From Blastopirellula sp. (lineage in GTDB: Bacteria > Planctomycetota > Planctomycetia > Pirellulales > Pirellulaceae): a DNA stretch of 57,589 bases. How positions within the stretch are numbered: position 1 is the first letter of the stretch; each line of letters begins with the position of its first letter. The stretch spans positions 39,361-96,949 of the forward strand of contig NZVR01000139.1 in the NCBI GenBank assembly GCA_002701545.1, given 5' to 3'. Under the pieces are notes generated by a model. It was not told where the DNA came from. It was given only the letters and a program-made list of their open reading frames with translations, and searched no databases. This document shows, piece by piece, positions 37,472-46,097 of the stretch. Position numbers and translations under genes: made by a program.

Positions 37472-38236
37472 TCAATTCAGAGCCGATGTTTGGATGTCTC
37501 CGCGGACGACGTCCACAAACGAAAGCAGCTCTTGTCCGCTGGCTGCAGTAGGGAACGAGTGTTCAACGGACAACCTGGAACCGTAGAGTCGCAATTGGTG
37601 AGGGCATCCCAAGCCGCGCGTGATCTCCTGCACTTTTTCTCGCTTGTTAAGATCCACCACAGCGACGCCACGCACCTGAGGACGGGCAACGTATACCAGG
37701 TCCCCTCGGCGTGCATGACTGATCACTAATTGCTCTTTGGTAAGACGACGTTGCGGGCTACCTGAGGGAATCAAATCGATCTCATCCTGAGTGCGCCCGC
37801 TGATCATGTCCATCACCACCAGCTTTTTGCCGTTATTGAGAAATACCGTGCGGTGATCGATCATGCCAACGGAACATCGCCCCAAAGTGTGTTCTTTGGC
37901 CTGTAAGATCCGACCGGTTTTGAGACTGATGATGCAAATCTCGTTCGTTGTGACGACACATGCCCGGCCCCCTCTGACGTCGAGGTAAGGCAACAGGCGT
38001 CTGCCAAAGCTGCCGTAGTTCTTCACTACTCCCGAATCCATATCCTGAGCGATCAGCCAACCTTTCGAAGTCACACTTACCCATTGCTTGCCTCGCATCA
38101 CACCGTCTTCCTGGTCAAACTGATCAAAATATTTGCTCCCATAGGTACCGCAAGCCAGAACGGGTTGAGCAAAATTCAGACAGGAGCTGAGTGCAGACAA
38201 GGCAATTAATACACCAGGAACCAATGACTTTTTCAT
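37472..38236 (-). CDS. Secreted beta-propeller-like protein of unknown function
   Basis: 254 residues from ATG 38236, preceded by GGAGAGAGACG; the frame is open upstream to 38374 but a minus-strand terminator lies in that part, so the shorter start is right. A signal peptide with a possible lipobox-like ALSSC, then ACGTYGSKYFDQF, precedes repeated beta-strand blocks such as GRRLLPYLDVRGGRACVVTT, GKKLVVMDMISGRTQDEIDL and GVAVVDLNKREKVQEI. These look like PQQ/WD-type propeller blades, perhaps four or five. I do not recognise a specific family. It lies between the SIMPL and kinase genes without overlap. Confidence 0.62.
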   Translation of the reverse strand: MKKSLVPGVLIALSALSSCLNFAQPVLACGTYGSKYFDQFDQEDGVMRGKQWVSVTSKGWLIAQDMDSGVVKNYGSFGRRLLPYLDVRGGRACVVTTNEICIISLKTGRILQAKEHTLGRCSVGMIDHRTVFLNNGKKLVVMDMISGRTQDEIDLIPSGSPQRRLTKEQLVISHARRGDLVYVARPQVRGVAVVDLNKREKVQEITRGLGCPHQLRLYGSRLSVEHSFPTAASGQELLSFVDVVRGDIQTSALN

Positions 38237-38311
38237 CGTCTCTCTCCTCGATAAAAGCAGAAACAAGCCCCCGTTGGGGCGACTACTTACTTGAACGTAG
38301 CCGCGTCCCAC

Positions 38312-38340
38312 AAAAAAAAATCGCCCGCGAAATTGCGGGC
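38312..38340 (-). terminator. Intrinsic terminator after kinase-SUMF1 gene
   Basis: On the minus strand GCCCGC (38340-38335) and GCGGGC (38328-38323) pair around a 6-base loop, followed after GA by nine T (38320-38312). It lies about 80 bases past the kinase-SUMF1 stop and upstream of the propeller-like gene, separating the two as transcription units. Confidence 0.82.
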
Positions 38341-38419
38341 AACGGACGAAGAAAAAGTCAGCGAATGCAACCACTTACGTGGAATTCATGAGTCGCAAGA
38401 ACAGCCGAGTTCCGGCCTG

Positions 38420-40534
38420 CTATGGTCGAGAATCCGGGCTCGATCTGACAATATCCCGGGCCACGCGAATCCCCACTCCATTGGAGACGCCATACAACAT
38501 TCCCAGCATGTTGCGCCCTGTCGAGCGTAGTTGGTAGGACTGATGAGCCACGCCTCCACCACGGAAAACACGCTCGTCGCCTCGTGTCGATCCGCGTGGA
38601 TTGATTGCTTCTGAGTTGGCGTAATACTGCTCGTCGAATCGATCCCAACACCATTCCGGAACATTCCCCAACATGTCATGCAATCCAAACCTATTCGAGC
38701 GTTTCTGCCCGACGGGATGGACATTCCCACCCGAGTTATCTGCATGCCAGGCAAATTCGTTTAGTTGACGCGGGGAATCACCAAAATACCAAGGGGTGGT
38801 CGTTCCGGCACGGCAAGCATATTCCCACTCGGCCTCGGTCGGCAGTCGATACCCGTCACTTCCGCGTTTGATCGAAACGGTCAGCTCGGGTTCATGAATG
38901 ATGTAGTAAGGCACCAGCCCTTGGCGTTCACTTAGTCGATTACAAAATCGGATCGCCTCTAACCAACTCACGCCTGACACTGGGTGCGCATCCGCTGCAG
39001 CCTCATTCGATTCCTGTATCATCGACCGTGTCGAATCCAGTTCTTCGCCCATCACGTCACGAAACTGGGCCACCGTTACCTCGAATTTTCCCAACAGAAA
39101 ATCGTTGGTTATTCTGACTGGGTGTTGGGGGAATTCAGCGGGCAAGGCGTGTTTGTCACTGGCGGGTGATCCCATCAGAAACTCACCGGCTCGAATTTCC
39201 ACCATCTTCATCTCGAGGGAAGGCCGACCTCCTGACAATGAAAACGGTGCGTTCGTAGAAGGCAAGAAGGCCCAACTGCAGAGTAAGATGACGAAAATGG
39301 CCAGTGCCAGCCCCCCGATCACTGCCAGACGACGCGGCCTACGTCTGGAGCTTCCCACAGAAGCTTGCCGCACTTGCCCCTCGAGCGATCCTGTATGTTC
39401 TGCGAGTTCGTCCATTTTTTGGGCAATACCCGCCATCGATTCGGGACGATCCGCAGGCTGCTTCGACAACATCCGATTCAGAATATCCTCGAGTTCCTGC
39501 GCGCATTGCGGAGCAAGCGTTCGCAGGTCGGGCACAGGCTGCTCCGCATGCGCCCGTAGCATGCCCAAGGTTGTTTCGGCTTCAAAAACATTTCGTCCCG
39601 TCAACAAGTAAAAGAGCGTGCAGCCGAGACTGTAGACATCCGTCCGGTAGTCAATTGCGGTCGATCCAGCACATTGCTCGGGTGACATGAACGCGGCGGT
39701 CCCCACGACACAACCGGTCTGACTGATGTCTACGGAATCCGCAGGAGCTTCGACAAAACGTGCAAGCCCCAGGTCAGTGACCTTCACGGTACCGTCGTTC
39801 GCCAAAACCAAATTGCCAGGTTTCACATCACGGTGCACAATGCCGCGATCGTGGGCATGCTGTAGACCTCGAGCCGCATCGGCGATGCAGCGCAATGCCG
39901 TGGCCACTTCCAGGGGTCCCGAGTTCTTCACTGTGGTTCGCAAATCGGTCCCCGGGACATACTCCATGACCAGATAATGCCGCCCTCTGAATTCTCCTGC
40001 ATCGTGCGCAGCGACGAGATTCGGATGCTGTAGCTTTGCCGCTGCTTCAATCTCTCTTTGAAATCGTTGTCTTGCAGCCTGCGAAGCCACCAACTCTGGC
40101 ACAATCAATTTGATCGCCACTTCACGCTTCATCTGCTGGTGGTAAGCGAGGAACACCTGGCCCATACTCCCCGCGCCCAGCGAACGTTGGATGACGTAAC
40201 TGCCGACTTCGTCCCCAGCTGCAATCGCTTGCCCGGACTCACTTTCGACATGGCCCCACGATTGCTTCGCCTGCTGTGTTAGCCGCTGGAGTTCCTGATC
40301 TGCCTCCAAGTCCACCGTCTCATGGACACCTTGAGCCAGAAAATGCCCCAAGAGCGACTGCGATTCATCATCCAATGCGATCACCGTACTGTGACATGCA
40401 TCACAAATGTCGATATGCGACTCGACGCGCTCGTGTTCGAGCAACGGCAACGCTCCCTCAACAAATCGGCTGAGTCGCTGCCGTGGTGGACATGGCGGCG
40501 TGAAAGATGAGGCTTCTGGTTCGACGGAGGTCAT
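38420..40534 (-). CDS. Membrane Ser/Thr kinase fused to SUMF1/formylglycine-enzyme-like domain
   Basis: 704 residues. A zinc-finger-like SHIDICDACH (His40, Cys44, Cys47) opens the cytosolic part, as in anti-sigma zf-HC2 domains. A complete Hanks kinase follows (about 113-375): LGAGSMGQVFLA, catalytic Lys142, VHRDVKPGN (Asp236), DLG at 254-256 and TDVYSLG. A membrane helix (402-423) then exports a SUMF1-like domain (441-695; EIRAGEFLMGSP, LPTEAEWEYACRAGTT, DMLGNVPEWCWD). In true formylglycine enzymes two cysteines sit in the segment that here reads SYQLRSTGRN, and both are absent. So it is probably a ligand-sensing or structural domain, not a sulfatase maturase. An ECF sigma gene lies 216 bases upstream on the same strand. 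Confidence 0.9.
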   Translation of the reverse strand: MTSVEPEASSFTPPCPPRQRLSRFVEGALPLLEHERVESHIDICDACHSTVIALDDESQSLLGHFLAQGVHETVDLEADQELQRLTQQAKQSWGHVESESGQAIAAGDEVGSYVIQRSLGAGSMGQVFLAYHQQMKREVAIKLIVPELVASQAARQRFQREIEAAAKLQHPNLVAAHDAGEFRGRHYLVMEYVPGTDLRTTVKNSGPLEVATALRCIADAARGLQHAHDRGIVHRDVKPGNLVLANDGTVKVTDLGLARFVEAPADSVDISQTGCVVGTAAFMSPEQCAGSTAIDYRTDVYSLGCTLFYLLTGRNVFEAETTLGMLRAHAEQPVPDLRTLAPQCAQELEDILNRMLSKQPADRPESMAGIAQKMDELAEHTGSLEGQVRQASVGSSRRRPRRLAVIGGLALAIFVILLCSWAFLPSTNAPFSLSGGRPSLEMKMVEIRAGEFLMGSPASDKHALPAEFPQHPVRITNDFLLGKFEVTVAQFRDVMGEELDSTRSMIQESNEAAADAHPVSGVSWLEAIRFCNRLSERQGLVPYYIIHEPELTVSIKRGSDGYRLPTEAEWEYACRAGTTTPWYFGDSPRQLNEFAWHADNSGGNVHPVGQKRSNRFGLHDMLGNVPEWCWDRFDEQYYANSEAINPRGSTRGDERVFRGGGVAHQSYQLRSTGRNMLGMLYGVSNGVGIRVARDIVRSSPDSRP

Positions 40535-40750
40535 GTCTTTGTTTCAGGAATCAGCATGTGGACCAGGTGTCCTCGCCAGGACTTACACTCGACACAGGTC
40601 ACCCAGGGAATTTTCTTTCGTCATGGCTTCTTTCGTCATGGCAACAGGGAGCGTTTCCCAATCACGTACCGCACCCGATTAACAGGAACGCCGCGGCGTC
40701 CCACAAAAATTGAAACCGAAGGGCAGGGCACACCACGGAACCCGAAATGG
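40535..40750. repeat. Kinase upstream region with a 15-bp tandem repeat
   Basis: Between the ECF sigma stop and the kinase start, TTCTTTCGTCATGGC occurs twice head to tail (40613-40627 and 40628-40642). On the minus strand the unit reads as five codons (MTKEA when in phase). A short frame MTKEAMTKENSLGDLCRV spans it, without a ribosome site. A duplicated regulator site or a leader peptide are possible; it may be chance slippage. Confidence 0.45.
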
Positions 40751-41341
40751 CTAGTCAATTAAGCCCTCGAGTTCCTCCCGTAAGCGACGCAACACACGAT
40801 ACTTAGCCTTGCGCACAGCCGCCGGAGTCATCCCCAATTCTACGCCAATTTCATCGGTTCCGCGTCCTTCCACCTGACATTGCCAGAAGGCCTCCCAGGT
40901 CCGGGATTCAAAGTCGCCTTTCACCATGTCCAACATACGGTGGACCGAACCACGCAGGATATCCAGTTCGCTATGCTCGTCCTCTTGCGACAGCGGATCC
41001 GAGATGCTGGCAATCTTCTCCTGCGCAACCGACCCACCCTCGGCAGGCGTCTGTCCCTCGAGTCGTCGAAAATGGTCTCGTATCTTATTCGTGGTAATCG
41101 TTCGCAACCAGCCACGAAATGAGTCCGTCGCTTGCTCCCGTCGAAACCGGTGAATGTGACTCGCAACTGCCCGAAACGTCTCTTGGAAAACATCCGCCAC
41201 ATCTTCGTCACTCAGCTGACTTCGCCGACACCAATAGCGCACCAACGGCGCATAAAGATCCACGAGTCGCTCCCAAGCGTCCGCGTGATTGTTACGGACT
41301 TGGTCGAGTAACGTCAGCGAAGTCTCGGAAAAAGCTGCCAT
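40751..41341 (-). CDS. ECF sigma factor, kinase-associated
   Basis: 196 residues from ATG 41341 (MAAFSETSLTLL); a GTG at 41356 would add five residues. Region 2 is clear (AWERLVDLYAPLVRYWCRRS, DEDVADVFQETFRAVASHI), with the DNA-melting stretch FRGWLRTITTNKIRDHFRR. Region 4 is DFESRTWEAFWQCQVEGR with the helix-turn-helix TDEIGVELGMTPAAVRKAKY. ECF factors of this type with an adjacent Ser/Thr kinase are common in planctomycetes, where the kinase is thought to control the sigma factor directly or through its zinc-finger domain. The paired gene lies downstream on the same strand. Confidence 0.92.
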   Translation of the reverse strand: MAAFSETSLTLLDQVRNNHADAWERLVDLYAPLVRYWCRRSQLSDEDVADVFQETFRAVASHIHRFRREQATDSFRGWLRTITTNKIRDHFRRLEGQTPAEGGSVAQEKIASISDPLSQEDEHSELDILRGSVHRMLDMVKGDFESRTWEAFWQCQVEGRGTDEIGVELGMTPAAVRKAKYRVLRRLREELEGLID

Positions 41342-41529
41342 GTCTCTATCGTACACAAAATCGCCTGTGACGTTCGAGCAGCGTTCTCATCCGCCAACCT
41401 AGGGAGATTGGCCGCTCCGGTCGAAACATGCCATAATCAATGAAACGACCGCAGCGGTTGCTGGCACACGGTCTTGTCTGCCCATCGCCGGGCAGCGTGC
41501 AACACCAGGAAACAACGAAGACTCAATCG

Positions 41530-44445
41530 ATGCAACGGTCTGCTACCAGCTTGGTGTTCTGTCTGCTCAGCCTGTTCGTCACGAGCATACTCGCCGGAGC
41601 CGAGCCCAACTCCCTGAGTTTCACTCGTGATGTGCGTCCCATTTTGGCTGATCATTGCTACGCTTGTCACGGTCCTGACGAGCATGCCCGGCAAGCCGAC
41701 TTGCGTTTGGATGAACGGACATCGGCGCTGAAACGTCATTCAACACGGGCGGCCATCGTTCCGCGACATCCAGAACAGAGTGAGCTGGTACACCGCATAA
41801 GCAGTCACAATGCGGATGTACTCATGCCTCCGCCAGAGGCAAATAAACCGCTCACCGCAGACGAAAAACAAATCCTCACCCAATGGATCGCTCAGGGTGC
41901 TCTCTATGAAAAGCACTGGGCATTTGTACCACCTCGACGGGCAACACTTCCAAAAATCCCGCCTGGTGTGCCTCCAGCGTCTGCTCGAAACGCCATCGAT
42001 CCATTCGTGCTTGCGGGCCTGGAACGCACCCAGCTCTCACCAGCTCCACCGGCGAATCGCGAGACACTCATTCGCCGTGTGACGCTCGACTTGACAGGTT
42101 TGCCTCCAACACCAGAAGAAGTCGCGGCCTTCCTGCAAGACACCAGCGAAGATGCCTACGACCGTTGGGTGGACGAACTGATGCGACGGAAAACGTACGC
42201 CGAGCGGCGGGCGCAAGACTGGCTTGATCTCGCACGCTATGCGGACACACGTGGTTTTGCAGACGACAAGATGCGCGTCATCTGGCCCTGGCGAGACTGG
42301 GTCATTCGGGCGATCGACCAAAACATGCCGTTCGATCAGTTCACCGTCGAACAATTGGCTGGCGACATGCTGCCTGAGGCAACCGCTGAACAGCGTCTGG
42401 CCACGGCATTTCATCGCAATGCCCCTCAGGCCAGAGGCATGACCTATCCGGTGGAAGAGTATCGAATCAAGGGTGTCACCGATCGTGTAAACACCGTGGG
42501 ACGTGTCTGGTTGGGGCTAACACTCGACTGTGCTGAGTGCCATGACCACAAGTTCGACCCCCTCACGCAGCGCGACTACTATTCGCTATTCGCGATTTTC
42601 AACAATGTGGAACATCGTGGCAGCGGGTTCGGTCAAGGCGGTCCCACAATGGACTACCGACCCGTCTCCTCGCCGGTTGGAAAAGCCGTGTTAGCGAGGC
42701 GACAAAAACTGAAGGCCGAACTGGCGGCCATGAAACAGCGTCTACCCAAACCCCGCCCCCTCAACGAAAAACAAATCATTGGTGCTTGGGAAGAACCCAC
42801 TGTCGTTGCAGACGCCGAAAAATTCTCCCTCACGGGCGACCTTACCATCACGGCCACCATGCGCACGCAGCAGCCCGTGGCCAACATTGTTTCCAAATAT
42901 GATTGGCGCGGCAAACAACGCAGCTTTGTCTTTGGTATCGGTGGCGAGGCGGATCAGGAAAGCACTCCGGGGCATTTATTCTTCTGGGTATCTTCACGAG
43001 CTGAGTCATTCAACGGCGTGACGGTTTACGGTAGTCAGCCGGTAAACGACGGTCTGGAGCACCATGTTGCAGTCGAGTTTACCGCAGGCAAATCGGTCCG
43101 ACTGTTTGTCGACGGCATCGAAGACAAAGCAGCGCAAATGCGAGGCACTGTGCCCGCCTCGATTGCCAAATCAAACCGCCCGTTAGCGATTGGCTCGGGC
43201 TACAACAACAGTCCCGAGGCGAAGGCTTACCAATTCCAAGGAAAACTAACCCAAGTACGCCTCAGTGACCAAGCCTTAGGCAACCAGATTTCCATCGGTG
43301 CCGCAGGAGATCGGATGGCGGCGTTACTGGCGGAGCAGGCCAAGCTGGATCGCGACGCACGTCAAAAGACGACCATCGCATCCGTCCCCGTCATGCGCGA
43401 ACGCGCCCAACCGCGGGAGACGTTCATTCATGTGCGTGGCGACTTCCGCAACCAGGGTGAACGTGTATCACCCGCTGCACCCGCAGTATTTTCCCTCCCA
43501 CAACACGCGCAACCCCAAGACCGACTGGCGTTAGCCCGCTGGCTCGTGGACTCACAAAATCCACTGGTGGCTCGTGTTGTCGTCAACCGATTTTGGCAAA
43601 GCTACTTTGGTCAAGGACTGGTGCGCACTCCCGATGATTTCGGTGCCCAGGGAACTCCACCGTCCCATCCCGAACTGCTCGACTGGCTGGCGACCGAGTT
43701 CGTCGAGAGTGGCTGGGACATGAAGCACATCCATCGCCTGATCGTCACCTCAGCAACGTACAGGCAGTCAGCCCAAATCACGCGTGACGCCCAGTCTATC
43801 GATCCTGAAAATCTGTGGCTTGCCCGCATGCCTCGCGTCCGCTTGCCTGCAGAACAAATTCGCGATCAGGCGCTGGCTGCCAGCGGACTGCTCGCTTCCA
43901 CCGCAGGGGGGCCCCCGGTGTTTCCCACCCAACCGGCAGGCTACTGGGAACGACGGATCTTGCCCGGCAAATGGACCAACAGCCAAGGTACCGATCGTCA
44001 TCGACGAACCATCTACACTTACTGGCGACGTATGGCACTACATCCTTCGCTGGAAGTGCTGGATGCACCGGCTCGAGAGAATTGCGTCGTCCAACGAAAC
44101 GTCTCCAATGTGCCGACACAAGCCTTGGTGTTACTGAACGACCCGATCTTTCACGAGGCAGCCTCCGCGCTGGCAGCGCGCGTGATTCGTGAGGCAAAAG
44201 ACAGCAACGATGCTGACAGATTAGAACGTGCATTTCTGCTAGTACTTGGTCGCTCGCCGGAACAGACGGAACGGACAAGGTTCCTGGAATTTATCGCTCA
44301 GCAACGCAAAGATTTGCAGGCAGACCCCGCCCTCACCAAAACATCATCTGACGACTCCACGACCGCGGACCCGCTTGATCTGGCAGTCTGGACACTCGCC
44401 GGCAGCGTACTCTTGAATTTGGATGAAACCATCACTCGACCATGA
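41530..44445 (+). CDS. PSCyt1-DUF1549-LamG-DUF1553 secreted protein
   Basis: 971 residues from ATG 41530, which begins a signal peptide (TSLVFCLLSLFVTSILAGAE). ATG 41440 is in frame but adds 30 residues ahead of it. PSCyt1 has FTRDVRPILADHCYACHGPD and later LMPPPEANKPLTADEKQILT. DUF1549 shows RVTLDLTGLPPTPEEVAAFL, RAQDWLDLARYADTRGF and a second heme-type motif CAECHDHKFDPL. A LamG-like region lies about residues 420-590 (LFVDGIEDKAAQMRGTVP). DUF1553 has LARWLVDSQNPLVARVVVNR, DDFGAQGTPPSHPELLDWLA and QRNVSNVPTQALVLLNDP. It is the standard partner of the DUF1501 gene whose ATG overlaps its stop (ATGA). The reaction is unknown. Confidence 0.93.
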   Translation: MQRSATSLVFCLLSLFVTSILAGAEPNSLSFTRDVRPILADHCYACHGPDEHARQADLRLDERTSALKRHSTRAAIVPRHPEQSELVHRISSHNADVLMPPPEANKPLTADEKQILTQWIAQGALYEKHWAFVPPRRATLPKIPPGVPPASARNAIDPFVLAGLERTQLSPAPPANRETLIRRVTLDLTGLPPTPEEVAAFLQDTSEDAYDRWVDELMRRKTYAERRAQDWLDLARYADTRGFADDKMRVIWPWRDWVIRAIDQNMPFDQFTVEQLAGDMLPEATAEQRLATAFHRNAPQARGMTYPVEEYRIKGVTDRVNTVGRVWLGLTLDCAECHDHKFDPLTQRDYYSLFAIFNNVEHRGSGFGQGGPTMDYRPVSSPVGKAVLARRQKLKAELAAMKQRLPKPRPLNEKQIIGAWEEPTVVADAEKFSLTGDLTITATMRTQQPVANIVSKYDWRGKQRSFVFGIGGEADQESTPGHLFFWVSSRAESFNGVTVYGSQPVNDGLEHHVAVEFTAGKSVRLFVDGIEDKAAQMRGTVPASIAKSNRPLAIGSGYNNSPEAKAYQFQGKLTQVRLSDQALGNQISIGAAGDRMAALLAEQAKLDRDARQKTTIASVPVMRERAQPRETFIHVRGDFRNQGERVSPAAPAVFSLPQHAQPQDRLALARWLVDSQNPLVARVVVNRFWQSYFGQGLVRTPDDFGAQGTPPSHPELLDWLATEFVESGWDMKHIHRLIVTSATYRQSAQITRDAQSIDPENLWLARMPRVRLPAEQIRDQALAASGLLASTAGGPPVFPTQPAGYWERRILPGKWTNSQGTDRHRRTIYTYWRRMALHPSLEVLDAPARENCVVQRNVSNVPTQALVLLNDPIFHEAASALAARVIREAKDSNDADRLERAFLLVLGRSPEQTERTRFLEFIAQQRKDLQADPALTKTSSDDSTTADPLDLAVWTLAGSVLLNLDETITRP

Positions 44446-45901
44446 ACGAACGGCGTAAAAACATCAACGACCCAACGCCACTGGCACGTCGCGCGTTTCT
44501 CTCGGACGCGACTGCGGGACTCGGTTCGATCGCATTAGCGTCTATGCTTCAGTCCACCACACGTGGGGATACCGGTGATCCCGATTCCGTTTCAAGTCAC
44601 GGTGTGATCCGACACCTCCATTTACCAGCCCGTGCTAAACGCGTCATTTTCTTGTTCCTGGCCGGAGGACCGTCGCACCTCGACCTGTTCGACCCCAAGC
44701 CTCTTTTAACGCGCATGGATGGCAAAGAACTGCCGCCCGAGTTTCTCGAGTTTCAACCGGAGACCGCCAAAGCACGCAATGTCACCACGACGCTGAAAGG
44801 ATCTCCGTTCCGTTTTGCCAAACATGGCAAGTCCGGTACGGTCGTCTCCGAATTGATGCCTCACCTAGCGTCGATGGTCGACGACATCACCGTTATTCGC
44901 TCACTAAAAACGACCACCAGCGTCCATGACCCAGGCGTGAACATGATGAATTGCGGCACCGTCTTGTTCGGTCGCCCCACACTCGGAGCGTGGATTTCCT
45001 ATGGACTCGGGTCTGAAAATCAAAACCTTCCGGACTTCATCGTGCTGACTTCCGGACTCATGCAGGGCGCGCAACCACTGTTGCAGAGTTTTTGGGGAAA
45101 TGGCTTTCTGGATTCCAGACACCAGGGCGTCCCTTTCTTAAAAGGACAGAACCCGTCTTATTCCTGAACAACCCCCAAGGAGTCACCGCTCAGCGGCGTC
45201 GCAAGCAACTCGATCTGCTGGCGTGGATGAACCGCCACCAGCACGAACAACTTCACGATCCTGAAATACTCTCGCGTGTTGCCGCTTATGAAATGGCTTT
45301 TCGCATGCAAGCGAGCGTACCTGAATTGACTGATTTGACTCAGGAATCATCCGAAACCCTGACCGCTTATGGTGCGGTACCCGGACAGCACTCTTTTGCC
45401 AACAACTGCCTGCTCGCCCGCCGACTGGTGGAACGCGACGTCCGATTTGTTCAGCTGTACGACCGTGGCTGGGATTCACACACCAACATCTCCGTAGAGC
45501 ATAAGCGTCAATGTGGCGCGGCTGACCGTGCAATCGCGGCGCTGCTGCAAGACCTCAAGCAACGCGGATTACTGGACGAAACCCTGGTGATTTGCGGTGG
45601 CGAGTTCGGACGCTCGCCCGTGTCCCAAGTGCAAGGTAAGACTTGGGGACGTGATCACCACCCCCACGGCTTCACCATGTGGCTTGCAGGAGGAGGTACT
45701 CGAGGTGGTCTTACCTTGGGTGCCACCGATGACTTTGGCTATCACGCCGTCGAAGACATCGTCCACGTACGTGACCTGCACGCCACCGTCCTGCATTTAC
45801 TGGGCATCGATCATCGCCGCTTCAAGCTCAAGGTAAAAGGCCTTGATCTAGGACTCACCGGCGTCGAACCCGCCCGGGTCGTCAAACAGATTCTCACCTG
45901 A
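44442..45901 (+). pseudogene. DUF1501 protein broken by a single-base frameshift
   Basis: The first part (ATG 44442 to a TGA at 45165-45167) has a Tat-type leader (ARRAFLSDATAGLGSIALAS) and the DUF1501 core FLFLAGGPSHLDLFDPKPLL. The second part, in another frame to 45901, carries LNNPQGVTAQRRRKQLDLLA, VQLYDRGWDSHTNI, CGGEFGRSPVSQ and GKTWGRDHHPHGFTMWLAGG. The junction is at AACCCGTC: one extra C in the CCC run (45152-45154) would read QNPVLFLNNPQG, as DUF1501 proteins do. So the gene has lost one base in a homopolymer, or the sequence carries a deletion error. If real, the truncated product lacks the alkaline-phosphatase-like C-terminal half. The second part could be made only from an internal start. 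Confidence 0.87.
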
Positions 45902-46097
45902 ACATGCCGAGCGGGGTAAGTTACGAAGTACCGTGGTTGGAGAATACGCCGGCTCCAGAGAATCTTTTCGTCGCTCGTTCTTCAGATACCTCGTATTCCC
46001 ACCCCCACCCAGCAAATCACCTGTCGTTCCAGTCTTCCATGGATCACAATAGACGGGAACTTAGACTTCCTTTCAGACTGTTCGCAAAGCATCTTTC

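Noticed and set aside
45131-45160. Programmed -1 frameshift in the DUF1501 gene at TTCTTAAAAGG
   Set aside because: The sequence lacks an X-XXY-YYZ heptamer, and a slip there gives KRTEPVLF rather than the family-like KGQNPVLF; a lost C explains the data better.
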